Shown piece by piece: positions 23,401 through 31,914 of a stretch of 36,741 nucleotides of DNA. This stretch comes from JACJXF01 sp964349045 (GTDB lineage: Bacteria > Bacteroidota > Bacteroidia > Bacteroidales > GCA-2748055): contig CAYGFI010000028.1 in NCBI GenBank assembly GCA_964349045.1, positions 1-36,741 of the forward strand, read 5' to 3'. How positions within the stretch are numbered: position 1 is the first letter of the stretch; every line of letters starts with the position of its first letter. Under the pieces are notes generated by a model. It made no database searches and was not told the origin of the DNA. It worked only from the letters and a program-made list of their open reading frames with translations. The position numbers and the translations under genes are program-made.

Positions 23401-24042
23401 ATGTACGACCTTCCCTATTACAAAGAAAAAAATGATCTGGTAATTAAAGAATTTGTCGATCTGCATCCTTTTGCTTTTTTATCCGGATGTGATTCAGAAA
23501 ACAAACCGGTTGCCACACAGTTGCCGGTTTTTATTGAAGAACATAACGGAAGGAAAATATTAAGAGGGCATATCATGAAGGATACAGACCATCATAAGGC
23601 CTTCCTTCATAATCAAAACGTTCTTGTAGTTTTCACGGGCAATCACAAATATGTAAGCGCTACATGGTATAGTAACCCACATCAGCCATCAACATGGAAC
23701 TACATGAGTGTACATGCCAAAGGAATTATCAGGTTTCTGGATGACTCTGCATTAGTATCTGTGCTCCGAAAAACGACACTTCATTTCGAAAATTATAATC
23801 AACAATCAACAACGGTATTTGATAACCTTCCTGCACAGTATGTAAAAAAACTAATGAAAGCAATTGTGGCCTTTGAAATTGAAGTAAAGGAAATAAACAA
23901 TGTTTTCAAATTAAGTCAGGACAGGGACGAGCAAAGTTACCACAATATAATAGAGAAGCTTAAAGAGCAGGGTGGAGATGGCCAGGCGGTTGCTGCTGAA
24001 ATGGAAAAAAGAACAAAGTATCTATTTCATCACCGCCCTTAG
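23401..24042 (+). CDS. PaiB-like FMN-binding negative transcriptional regulator family protein
   Basis: The 213-residue protein fits the PaiB family (FMN-binding split-barrel). Motifs are the start YDLPYYKEKN, HPFAFLSG, the substrate-facing ATQLPVFIEE, LRGHIMKDTDHHKAF, and the flavin-site region YVSATWYSNPHQPSTWNYMSVHAKG. B. subtilis PaiB was described as a repressor of protease and sporulation genes; most homologues are uncharacterised flavoproteins. Its 3' end overlaps the convergent rlmD gene by 21 bp. Confidence 0.9.
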   Translation: MYDLPYYKEKNDLVIKEFVDLHPFAFLSGCDSENKPVATQLPVFIEEHNGRKILRGHIMKDTDHHKAFLHNQNVLVVFTGNHKYVSATWYSNPHQPSTWNYMSVHAKGIIRFLDDSALVSVLRKTTLHFENYNQQSTTVFDNLPAQYVKKLMKAIVAFEIEVKEINNVFKLSQDRDEQSYHNIIEKLKEQGGDGQAVAAEMEKRTKYLFHHRP

Positions 24043-25437
24043 CTCCATCAAAACCACATTCTCCACATGATGCGTATGCGGGAACATATCCACCGGCTGA
24101 ACCTTCATAACTTTATAAATTTCTGACATCATCTCCAGGTCCCTTGCCTGCGTGGCGGGATTGCAACTTACATAAACAATTCTTCCTGGTTTTGCTTCCA
24201 GAAGCGTTTGCACAACCGATTCATGCATTCCCACGCGCGGCGGATCGGTAATTACAACATCCGGCCTCCCGTGTTTATCCATAAAATCCCTGCTGAGCAG
24301 GTCCTTTATATCCCCCGAAAAAAAAGCCACATTGCTGATCCCGTTCACCTCCGAATTGATCCACGCATCATGAATGGCCTCGGGTACTGATTCGATGCCG
24401 ATCACTTTCTTCGCGGACCTGGCAATGAAATTGGCAATGGTTCCCGTTCCCGTGTACAAATCATAAACCAGTTCGTTACCCGTGAGACCGGCGAATTCCC
24501 TGGCTACGCGGTATAATTCAAGGGATTGCTTTGTATTGGTCTGGAAAAACGATTTCGGACCAATCCGGAATTTTAGATCTTCCATCTCCTCGATAATATG
24601 ATCCCTTCCCCGGAAAACAAATATTTCCTGGTCATAGAGCGTGTCATTCGCTTTGGAATTGATCGTGTACATCAGGGATGTTATCTGTGGAAATGCATCC
24701 GCGAGCGATTCAAGCATTACGATCCTGTTTTGTTCTTCTTCCCTGAAAAAAGCAAGAACGACCATAACTTCCCCTGCCTCGCTGGTACGGATGACCAGGT
24801 TTCTCATAAACCCTCCTGAGTCGCGGGTGTCAAAGAACTGAAGTTCATGATCCTCTGCATATTTGCGCAGAAAATTACGGATGGCATTACTCGGTTCGGG
24901 CTGGAGCCAGCATTTGTTGATGTCCACAACCTTGTCAAACATCCCGGGAACATGAAAACCAAGGGCATTCCAGTTCTTAAAATCACCTGTCGAGTCAAGT
25001 TCATCACGGGTGTACCAGCGCCGGCTCGAAAAGGTAAATTCCAGCTTATTGCGGTAAAAATACTCTTCCGGTGAACCCAGTATGGGATTTATTTCTGGCA
25101 ATTCAAGTTTTCCAATTCGTATTAATGCATCAACGACCTGTTTTTCCTTAAACTTCAGTTGTTCCCGGTAGGGAAGGTGCTGCCATTTGCATCCCCCGCA
25201 AACCCCGAAATGCTCGCAGGAAGGTGAGACACGGATATCAGATAATTTGTGAAAGTAAGTTACACGGGCTTCCGCATACCTCTTGCGTTTACGGGTTACC
25301 TGCAGGTCAACAATATCTCCCGGGGCAACCAGGCTTACAAACGTCACCATGTCGTTTACCCGGGCAATCGCCTTCCCCTCACTGCCAACATCCGTTATTT
25401 CCACCTTTTCGAAGAAAGGCAACTTTCGTTTTCCCAA
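24022..25437 (-). CDS. rlmD: 23S rRNA (uracil(1939)-C(5))-methyltransferase RlmD-like, TrmA family
   Basis: The 471-residue protein has an N-terminal TRAM domain (VEITDVGSEGKAIARV to VDLQVTRKRKRYAEA). An iron-sulfur motif C-x5-C-x2-C follows at residues 74, 80 and 83 (CEHFGVCGGCKW), with a fourth Cys in INKCWLQPEP. The methyltransferase domain contains DLYTGTGTIANFIA, ITDPPRVGM and the catalytic Cys in YVSCNPATQARDL. It methylates C5 of uracil in 23S rRNA; TrmA-family paralogues in Bacteroidota can be hard to separate (RlmD versus RlmCD), so the exact uracil is an inference. The best start is a TTG, since the first in-frame ATG would remove half the TRAM domain. Confidence 0.88.
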   Translation of the reverse strand: MGKRKLPFFEKVEITDVGSEGKAIARVNDMVTFVSLVAPGDIVDLQVTRKRKRYAEARVTYFHKLSDIRVSPSCEHFGVCGGCKWQHLPYREQLKFKEKQVVDALIRIGKLELPEINPILGSPEEYFYRNKLEFTFSSRRWYTRDELDSTGDFKNWNALGFHVPGMFDKVVDINKCWLQPEPSNAIRNFLRKYAEDHELQFFDTRDSGGFMRNLVIRTSEAGEVMVVLAFFREEEQNRIVMLESLADAFPQITSLMYTINSKANDTLYDQEIFVFRGRDHIIEEMEDLKFRIGPKSFFQTNTKQSLELYRVAREFAGLTGNELVYDLYTGTGTIANFIARSAKKVIGIESVPEAIHDAWINSEVNGISNVAFFSGDIKDLLSRDFMDKHGRPDVVITDPPRVGMHESVVQTLLEAKPGRIVYVSCNPATQARDLEMMSEIYKVMKVQPVDMFPHTHHVENVVLMELRAVMK

Positions 25438-25457
25438 TGGTATAATTAATTAAATGG

Positions 25458-25529
25458 TTAAGCGCAAAGGCGCCATGGCGCAAATAAATTGCGCAAAAAA
25501 AAATTGCGCCTTTACGCCATTGCGCTTAA
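25458..25529. repeat. 26-bp imperfect inverted repeat (GCGCAA palindromic element)
   Basis: Left arm 25458-25483 and right arm 25504-25529 are complementary at 22 of 26 positions, with a 20-base A-rich spacer. The arms are built from GGCG and GCGCAA words. It lies in the 220-bp gap between the divergent rlmD and ABC-F genes and could form a long hairpin. It looks like a short palindromic repeat family rather than a terminator, because both flanking genes point away from it. Confidence 0.85.
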
Positions 25530-25657
25530 TTTTTATTTTTGAAAAGCAATAGTAACGCTATTTGTTTAGGTTTTTGCACCGATAAACATTTACTTTGCAA
25601 ATTCATTTTTCAAAGATAGGGAAAACCCTCATTTATATTCAATAGCAGGAGAGCAGA

Positions 25658-27595
25658 ATGATTTCAATGGATAATATCAGTGTGCGGTTTGGCGGATTCA
25701 CCCTCCTCGATGGAGTTTCTTTTATGGTTAATCCACGGGACCGTGTGGGACTTGTAGGCAAAAACGGCGCCGGAAAAACAACCATGCTCAGACTAATTGC
25801 CGGGCTTCAGCAGCCTTCTGAAGGCAAAGTCATTATTTCAGCAGGGGAAATTGTTGGCTACCTGCCTCAGCAAATGATCCACCCCGAAGGAAATACCGTA
25901 TATGATGAAGCAATGATGGCTTTTTCCGAAGTTCTTGAAATGGAGAAACGCATGGATTTTATTGGTCATGAACTGGCTACCCGGACCGATTATCATTCTC
26001 AGTCGTACCTCGATATGATTGATGAATTGACGGTTCTGAACGAAAATTATGAAATGCAGGGGGGTAGCAGCCTTCACGCTGATGTTGAGAAAACACTTAC
26101 CGGACTTGGATTTTTATCTTCCGATCTTAACCGGAAAACCTCAGAATTCAGCGGAGGTTGGCGAATGCGGCTCGAACTGGCAAAGATAATTCTTCGCCGG
26201 CCCGATTTCATCCTGCTCGATGAGCCTACAAACCACCTCGACATCGAGTCGATTCAGTGGCTTGAAGAGTTTATGGCTTCTTATGCCGGGGGAGTTGTGC
26301 TGATCTCACACGACAGGGCCTTCCTCGATAATGTAACCAACCGCACCGCTGAGATCAGTCTTACCAAACTGGTTGAATACAAAGTGCCCTATTCCAGATA
26401 TATGATCCTGCGGCAGGAAAGAAGGCAACAACAGACGGCAGCCTTTCAGAATCAGCAGAAAATGATAAAAGACACCGAAGATTTCATAGAGCGATTCCGG
26501 TATAAGGCTACAAAAGCCGTCCAGGTGCAGTCCAGGATTAAGCAATTGGATAAAGTCGACAGACTCGAAGTTGATGAGGAAGACAAAGCCGCGATGCATA
26601 TAAAATTTCCGCCGGCGCCGAGGTCTGGAACCATTGTGATGGAAGCTATCGGTCTGACTAAAAAATACGGAGAGAAAACAATCCTTGATAAAATTGATCT
26701 GATCATTGAAAGAGGGGAAAGGGTAGCTTTTGTCGGAAGGAACGGCGAAGGGAAAACAACTCTTTCCAGGATAATTGTCGGCGAAATCGACTATACGGGC
26801 AAACTTAAACGGGGACATAATGTCGAACTGGGTTATTTCGCCCAGAACCAGGATGAACTCCTCGACGGTAATATGACCGTGCTCGAAACCATTGATCTGG
26901 TTGCAGTGGGTGATATACGGACTAAGATCCGCGATATTCTCGGCGCCTTCCTGTTCCGTGGGGAAGATGTGGATAAAAAAGTGAAGGTTCTTTCCGGGGG
27001 AGAAAGATCCAGGCTCTCGATGGCGCGTTTGCTCCTCCAACCTTACAACCTGCTGATCCTTGATGAGCCGACAAACCACCTCGATATGCGCTCCAAAGAT
27101 ATTCTTAAAAACGCCCTGAAGGCCTATGACGGAACGCTTATCCTGGTTTCACACGACAGGGAATTTCTCGACGGACTGGTAAATAAAGTTTATGAATTCC
27201 GCGATCATAAGATTAAGGAACATCTGGGCGGGATTTATGATTTCCTCCAGCGAAAAAAAATAAACTCATTCCGGGAACTGGAAATGAAAATGCAGGTTCC
27301 AACCGAAAGCAGGATCGACAAAATAACTGATAACAAACAGCTTTATGAAATGCGCAAGGAACACGATAAACTGATCCGTAAAGCTAAAAATGACCTGGCT
27401 CGTGTTGAGAAGAAGATCAGTGAGTTGGAAGATTCGATTAAAAAGACGAATCTGTTATTTGCGATTCCGGAAAACCTATCGGACCAAAAGTTGTTCGATA
27501 ATTACACCCGGGAGAAGCATGAACTTGACAAACTTCTTTATGAATGGGAAATACAACAGAATGAAATTGAAAGACTCAATACCGACCGGATATAA
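25658..27595 (+). CDS. ABC-F family ATP-binding protein
   Basis: The 645-residue soluble protein contains two ABC ATPase domains. The first has Walker A GKNGAGKTT (34-42), signature FSGGWRMRLELAKI and Walker B ILLDEPTNHLD. The second has GRNGEGKTT, LSGGERSRLSMARLL and LILDEPTNHLD. A linker typical of ABC-F lies between them (RRQQQTAAFQNQQKMIKDTEDFIERFRYKATKA..), and a coiled-coil C-terminus covers about the last 90 residues. It lacks membrane segments. Such proteins bind ribosomes at the E site and act in translation or antibiotic protection; the C-terminal coil is most like Uup/YheS-type housekeeping members. An AGGAGAG site lies upstream of the ATG. Confidence 0.93.
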   Translation: MISMDNISVRFGGFTLLDGVSFMVNPRDRVGLVGKNGAGKTTMLRLIAGLQQPSEGKVIISAGEIVGYLPQQMIHPEGNTVYDEAMMAFSEVLEMEKRMDFIGHELATRTDYHSQSYLDMIDELTVLNENYEMQGGSSLHADVEKTLTGLGFLSSDLNRKTSEFSGGWRMRLELAKIILRRPDFILLDEPTNHLDIESIQWLEEFMASYAGGVVLISHDRAFLDNVTNRTAEISLTKLVEYKVPYSRYMILRQERRQQQTAAFQNQQKMIKDTEDFIERFRYKATKAVQVQSRIKQLDKVDRLEVDEEDKAAMHIKFPPAPRSGTIVMEAIGLTKKYGEKTILDKIDLIIERGERVAFVGRNGEGKTTLSRIIVGEIDYTGKLKRGHNVELGYFAQNQDELLDGNMTVLETIDLVAVGDIRTKIRDILGAFLFRGEDVDKKVKVLSGGERSRLSMARLLLQPYNLLILDEPTNHLDMRSKDILKNALKAYDGTLILVSHDREFLDGLVNKVYEFRDHKIKEHLGGIYDFLQRKKINSFRELEMKMQVPTESRIDKITDNKQLYEMRKEHDKLIRKAKNDLARVEKKISELEDSIKKTNLLFAIPENLSDQKLFDNYTREKHELDKLLYEWEIQQNEIERLNTDRI

Positions 27596-27621
27596 GGTAT
27601 TTTTCATAATTTAGCCTCATC

Positions 27622-28911
27622 ATGATCGCTTTTCGGAAAATAACAGGTTTTATTATTCTTGTTGCCCTTTTTGCTGCCGGTTGTTCAAAACCGGCTTCGA
27701 AAACAGGTATTCAGCGAAACCTTGCCGAGATTTATAATCCGGGCCGAAGCGCTATCCACCCCGACTTTATTATTAATCATGTCAACGATTCGGGCTCTGT
27801 CCTTTATATCCGTGTTTATCCATCCGAACTGCTTTTTAATCAGGCAAATGAAGAAGGGAAATTTTTGGCCCGGCTTAGAATTTTTTATGAATTGCGGGAG
27901 CTGAGTCCTGATGCAAGCGAAGGAATTTTTATTGATAGTGTTACCTTGTTGCGTACCTTAAATAAAGATGAAGTGAGAAATTCCTTCTTCACGGGACTCC
28001 CGGTTAAAGCCAGATCGGGGAAGAAATATTCATTAAAAATTGAGATCACCGATGAAGTCAGGAGCGCCACTACACAATCGATCCAGATCGTTGATAAGGT
28101 ATCTGAGTTTGGGGATCAGAATTTTAAAGTTATTAATTCCCGGACAGGCTATCCCAGTTTTACAAAATACTTTGCACCAGGAGAAATTTTCCGGATACAG
28201 ATCAACCAATTGGGCATTGATAGTCTGATTATTGATTATTACAGCCTTGACCGGACTCTTCCCCGCCCGGCTTTCTCATCAGCCCCTGAAATACCCATGA
28301 AATCATTTCCTGATTCTTCTTTTATTTACCCCTGGTCCGATTCGGCCAATTTTGAACTCCCCGTTCCCGGAATTTATCACTTCCGCATGAACCGGGATTC
28401 CAAAGAAGGACTGACTTTATATAATTTTGGAGAAACTTTTCCGCAGGTTAAGACGGCAGATGATCTCCTGGGACCGTTGGTTTACCTGACCTCATCTGCA
28501 GAATTCAGGGACATCCGTATGGAGTCTAACCGAAAACTGGCAATCGATAATTTCTGGCTGCAACTCAATGCCGATATAACTTCTTCACGTGAGTTGATCC
28601 GGATTTATTACAATCGAGTGTATTTTGCTAATTTGTTTTTCTCTTCATTTAAAGAGGGATGGAAAACCGATCGCGGGATGATATATATTATTTTCGGACC
28701 TCCCCGCATGCTCGAAAAAAGCGTTGAAAAGGAGAAATGGACGTATTTTACAAAAAAGGGGGGGAATACGGCTATCTTTGAATTTAAAAGAACTGAAAAC
28801 CAATTTACCAATCTGGATTACCAATTGGTGAGGAGTGCAAATTCGAATGCTTTCTGGCGACAGGCAGTCGAATCATGGAGAAAGGGGAAAGTTTATTCGA
28901 TTGATTTTTAA
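27622..28911 (+). CDS. GWxTD domain-containing lipoprotein
   Basis: The 429-residue lipoprotein (lipobox AAGC, Cys21) has a long N-terminal beta-rich region and ends with the GWxTD domain: EGWKTDRGMIYIIFGPP at about 344-360, then EKWTYFTKKGGNTAIFEFKR. GWxTD proteins are widespread in Bacteroidota and related phyla with unknown function. The gene sits 26 bp after the ABC-F gene and 11 bp before rlmB, suggesting one transcript. Confidence 0.9.
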   Translation: MIAFRKITGFIILVALFAAGCSKPASKTGIQRNLAEIYNPGRSAIHPDFIINHVNDSGSVLYIRVYPSELLFNQANEEGKFLARLRIFYELRELSPDASEGIFIDSVTLLRTLNKDEVRNSFFTGLPVKARSGKKYSLKIEITDEVRSATTQSIQIVDKVSEFGDQNFKVINSRTGYPSFTKYFAPGEIFRIQINQLGIDSLIIDYYSLDRTLPRPAFSSAPEIPMKSFPDSSFIYPWSDSANFELPVPGIYHFRMNRDSKEGLTLYNFGETFPQVKTADDLLGPLVYLTSSAEFRDIRMESNRKLAIDNFWLQLNADITSSRELIRIYYNRVYFANLFFSSFKEGWKTDRGMIYIIFGPPRMLEKSVEKEKWTYFTKKGGNTAIFEFKRTENQFTNLDYQLVRSANSNAFWRQAVESWRKGKVYSIDF

Positions 28912-28922
28912 TATAAAACACT

Positions 28923-29666
28923 TTGGAAGATTTTATTTTTGGCACCCATGCGGTGATAGAAGCCATTACTGCCGGTAAGGACATTGAACGTGTACTCCTG
29001 CAAAAAAAAGCTGATAATTCAGCAGCCCGGGAATTGTTTTCTCTACTGCGACAAAAGAATATTGAATTCCAGTTTGTTCCGGTTGAAAAACTGAATCGTG
29101 TTACCCGTAAAAATCACCAGGGAGTGATCGCGTATATTTCGCAGGTCAGTTATACATCCCTTGAAGAAATTGTCAGCAGGGCCTATGAGTCCGGTAAAGA
29201 CCCCTTTATTTTGGTTCTGGATCATATTTCCGACGTCAGGAACTTCGGGGCCATTGCCCGGACATGCGAGTGCGCTGGACTTGACGGTATTGTTATTCCT
29301 GAGAAAGGAAGTGTCAGAATTTCGGCTGATGCAATAAAAACATCTGCAGGGGCGCTGATGAAAATTCCCGTTGCCCGTGTTAATTCATTACGCGAAACGA
29401 TCAATTACCTCCTCATGTCGGGACTAACAGTGGTTTCTGCGACAGAAAAATCAGATACTGATCTGTATGAGGCCGATCTTGGCGGACCCATTGCGGTTAT
29501 TATGGGTTCAGAAGATATTGGCGTTTCTGCCTCCTTGCTCGGACTAAGTAATAAGCAGGTTAAAATACCCCTTATGGGCGAAATTGGTTCGTTAAATGTC
29601 TCTGTAGCCGCAGGCGTCGTTATTTATGAAATCATCCGTCAACGATCATTAAGCAATAAACATTGA
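28923..29666 (+). CDS. rlmB: 23S rRNA (guanosine(2251)-2'-O)-methyltransferase RlmB
   Basis: The 247-residue SPOUT enzyme methylates the 2'-OH of G2251 in the peptidyl-transferase P loop. Visible features are the N-terminal substrate-binding domain starting FIFGTHAVIEAI, RNFGAIARTCECAGLDGIVIP, then the knot motifs IMGSEDIGVS and IPLMGEIGSLNVSVAAGVVIYEIIRQR. Translation apparently starts at a TTG, since no ATG precedes the conserved FIFG start after the GWxTD stop, 11 bp upstream. A complex repeat region follows its stop. Confidence 0.93.
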   Translation: MEDFIFGTHAVIEAITAGKDIERVLLQKKADNSAARELFSLLRQKNIEFQFVPVEKLNRVTRKNHQGVIAYISQVSYTSLEEIVSRAYESGKDPFILVLDHISDVRNFGAIARTCECAGLDGIVIPEKGSVRISADAIKTSAGALMKIPVARVNSLRETINYLLMSGLTVVSATEKSDTDLYEADLGGPIAVIMGSEDIGVSASLLGLSNKQVKIPLMGEIGSLNVSVAAGVVIYEIIRQRSLSNKH

Positions 29667-29676
29667 ACCCTGCCTT

Positions 29677-29772
29677 CGTCACCTTTTAGTCACCGTAGCA
29701 TTCCGCGAGCGCTGAAGCTACCCTGCGGAGGCGCTAGCGCAGGTAACCCCGTCACCTTTTAGTCACCGTAGC
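29677..29772. repeat. two copies of a 23-bp direct repeat with GCGCTAGCGC palindromes
   Basis: The 23-bp repeat, beginning CGTCACCTTTTAGTCACC, occurs at 29677-29699 and 29750-29772. Between the copies lies a region with the palindrome GCGCTAGCGC (29731-29740) and a partner AGCGCTAGCGT after the second copy. Confidence 0.9.
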
Positions 29773-29788
29773 GCTAGCGTAGGTGAGC

Positions 29789-29885
29789 CCGTAACCCCGT
29801 AACCCCGTAACCCCGTAACTTCGTAACTTCGTAACTTCGTAACCCCGTAACTTCGTAACTCCGTCACTCCGTAACCCCGTAACTA
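29789..29885. repeat. 9-bp CGTAACYYC tandem array ending in the lrp stop codon
   Basis: About ten head-to-tail units of CGTAACCCC and CGTAACTTC (with CGTCACTCC-type variants) fill this gap. The last unit contributes the TAG stop of the Lrp-like gene. There are no spacers, so it is not a CRISPR array. Confidence 0.92.
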
Positions 29886-30347
29886 AACAAGCGGCAACTG
29901 CCTGCTAAACGACTCCTCCAGCGAAATAAATGTTTCTGTTCTTGCAATTCCGGTGATAGCCTGCAGTTTATCGACAAGAACGTGTTTCAGGTCCTCGTTG
30001 TTCTTGGTATAAACTTTTACAAAAATGGAGTAGTTTCCGGTGGTATAGTGACACTGGGTGATTTCGTGAATATCCTTTAATTTTTTAACTACATCGTGAT
30101 ACATGTGTGCGCTTTCAAGGAAAATTCCAATATACGCACAGGTAAAATAGCCTATTTTCTTAGGGTTTAATACAAATTCCGATCCTGTTATTACCCCAAG
30201 CCTCGTCAGACGCTGAATTCTTTGATGAATAGCAGCGCCGGATACATTGCATTCCCTGGCCACTTCCAGGTAAGGAATACGGGCATTTCCGGTAATCAGT
30301 GAAAGGATCTTGCGATCTAAACTATCAATTTGTAAGCTTTCTTCCAT
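29883..30347 (-). CDS. Lrp/AsnC family transcriptional regulator
   Basis: The 154-residue protein has an N-terminal winged helix-turn-helix (about 8-55: LDRKILSLITGNARIPYLEVARECNVSGAAIHQRIQRLTRLGVITG) and a C-terminal RAM ligand-binding domain (about 68-150, with AYIGIFLESA and HYTTGNYSIFVKVYTKNNEDLKHVL). Lrp-like proteins sense amino acids and regulate metabolism and envelope genes. No amino-acid pathway gene is adjacent, so its ligand is open. Its stop codon lies in the 9-bp array, so array length could affect the transcript end. Confidence 0.93.
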   Translation of the reverse strand: MEESLQIDSLDRKILSLITGNARIPYLEVARECNVSGAAIHQRIQRLTRLGVITGSEFVLNPKKIGYFTCAYIGIFLESAHMYHDVVKKLKDIHEITQCHYTTGNYSIFVKVYTKNNEDLKHVLVDKLQAITGIARTETFISLEESFSRQLPLV

Positions 30348-30481
30348 GGTTTGATTTTTTAATGGGACGGATGGTTTCAGAAATGATTATTTAGAAACCT
30401 GGAATCAGGGTTCAGATTATAATTGTAAGTAAAACAATGGTTTTGGTATTAAAATGTAAATTTAACCAATAAAAGCAAAAA

Positions 30482-31735
30482 TCAAACCCGGTTTTGAAAA
30501 AAGTCTTCGCCCTTTACACTTTGAAATACCCGGAGTTCAAATTCCGGAATTGCTGCCAGCAAATGATCAAAAATATCGGATTGAAGGTTTTCATAATCCT
30601 TAAGATTTTTTTCCCTGCTGAATGCATAGATCTCTAATGGAATACCTTTATCAGTAGGATCCTGTTGTCTAACTATTAAGGTCAGATTCTTATTAACACG
30701 AGGGATATTAGCAAGATATAACTCTATATATTTCCTGAAAGTGCCAAGGTTTGTCATCTTTCTTCCATTAACCGGGCTTGAGGGATCAACCTGGTGTTCT
30801 TCATTATACTTTTCAATTTCAGCAAGCCTCTCTGCGATATAGGGTTTCAGGATCTGAATCTTTTGCAGTTTTTTAATCATTTCTTCATCGAGAAATTTCA
30901 CGCTTTTCATGTCGATATTAACTGCCCGTTTTATCCTTCTTCCTTCAGACTCCTGCATTCCTCTCCAGTTGGTAAACGATTCTGAAACAAGCGCGTATGT
31001 AGGCACAGTTGATATGGTATGATCCCAGTTTTGAACCTTAACCGTATTCAGAGTGATCTCAAGCACGGTTCCATCCGCCTGGCGGCCCGGCATCTCTATC
31101 CAGTCGCCCGGTTTAACCATATCATTAACAGAGATTTGTATGGAAGCTACAAGTCCCAGGATCGTATCCTTAAAAATTAATAGTATTACTGCTGCCAGGG
31201 CCCCTAATCCGGCCAGAAAAGTATAGGGTTTTGTTCCGGACATGTAGGAAATTAAAATAATTGCCGTTGCCAGGTATAAGAAAAGTTTTAAAACTTGCAC
31301 ATATCCCTTTATGGGCTTGTCTTTGGATATGGGGAAACGCAGGTATATATCATGCAGGGAATTAATAAAGGAATTGGCAACAAGCATGCTGATAAAAATG
31401 ATATACATTACCGAAATCTTCCTGATAAGCGCTACAAGCAACGGCATATCCAACGCGTAGTGAATGGAGTAGTAAACTACCAGGGCCGGGGCAATATGGG
31501 CGAGACGGTTAAAAACTTTATTCTCCATAAAAATATCATCCCATTCATTTTCACTGCGGAGAACATAGGTCCGGATGGAAACAACAATTATCCGCTTCAG
31601 AATGATGTAAATTATCAGAGAGACGAGAATAATAATCCCGATCACTATAAGTGAATGGAGCTGCGCTGCCCGGGTCGGATCAATGCCTAATCCCTCTAAA
31701 AAAACCTGCAAATAATCCAGATATTTCCTGATCAT
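30482..31735 (-). CDS. MscS-family mechanosensitive channel, YbdG/MscM type
   Basis: The 417-residue protein has about five membrane helices (first at 27-46), then the MscS pore helix region (FLAGLGALAAVILLIFKDTILGLVASIQI) and the cytoplasmic beta domain GDWIEMPGRQADGTVLEITLNTVKV. The stretch NWDHTISTVPTYALVSESFTNWRGM and RRIKRAVNIDMKSVKFL closely follows E. coli YbdG (MscM, 415 residues), including an inserted loop not found in small MscS. It should gate under osmotic down-shock. It is transcribed alone, with 135 bp to the Lrp-like gene. Confidence 0.92.
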   Translation of the reverse strand: MIRKYLDYLQVFLEGLGIDPTRAAQLHSLIVIGIIILVSLIIYIILKRIIVVSIRTYVLRSENEWDDIFMENKVFNRLAHIAPALVVYYSIHYALDMPLLVALIRKISVMYIIFISMLVANSFINSLHDIYLRFPISKDKPIKGYVQVLKLFLYLATAIILISYMSGTKPYTFLAGLGALAAVILLIFKDTILGLVASIQISVNDMVKPGDWIEMPGRQADGTVLEITLNTVKVQNWDHTISTVPTYALVSESFTNWRGMQESEGRRIKRAVNIDMKSVKFLDEEMIKKLQKIQILKPYIAERLAEIEKYNEEHQVDPSSPVNGRKMTNLGTFRKYIELYLANIPRVNKNLTLIVRQQDPTDKGIPLEIYAFSREKNLKDYENLQSDIFDHLLAAIPEFELRVFQSVKGEDFFQNRV

Positions 31736-31914
31736 ATGATTTCCCTTTGTTTTTATATTAGCTGCGAAATTATAATTTTACACAGTAGGAAAAAAATTTT
31801 GTTTCAATTCATCAAAAGGTAGGTGCATTAAATTCACCAATAAACGACATTTATTATAAGATAAAGTTTTCCCCCGTTATTTTTAATATTGATCTGTGCA
31901 AATATCCATCTAAT

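Noticed and set aside
26306..27079. 257-residue frame on the minus strand within the ABC-F gene
   Set aside because: It is a shadow of the coding strand with no recognisable motif; the plus strand encodes two intact ATPase domains.
29789..29885. CRISPR array
   Set aside because: Units are 9 bp and contiguous with no spacers, and no cas genes are in the window.
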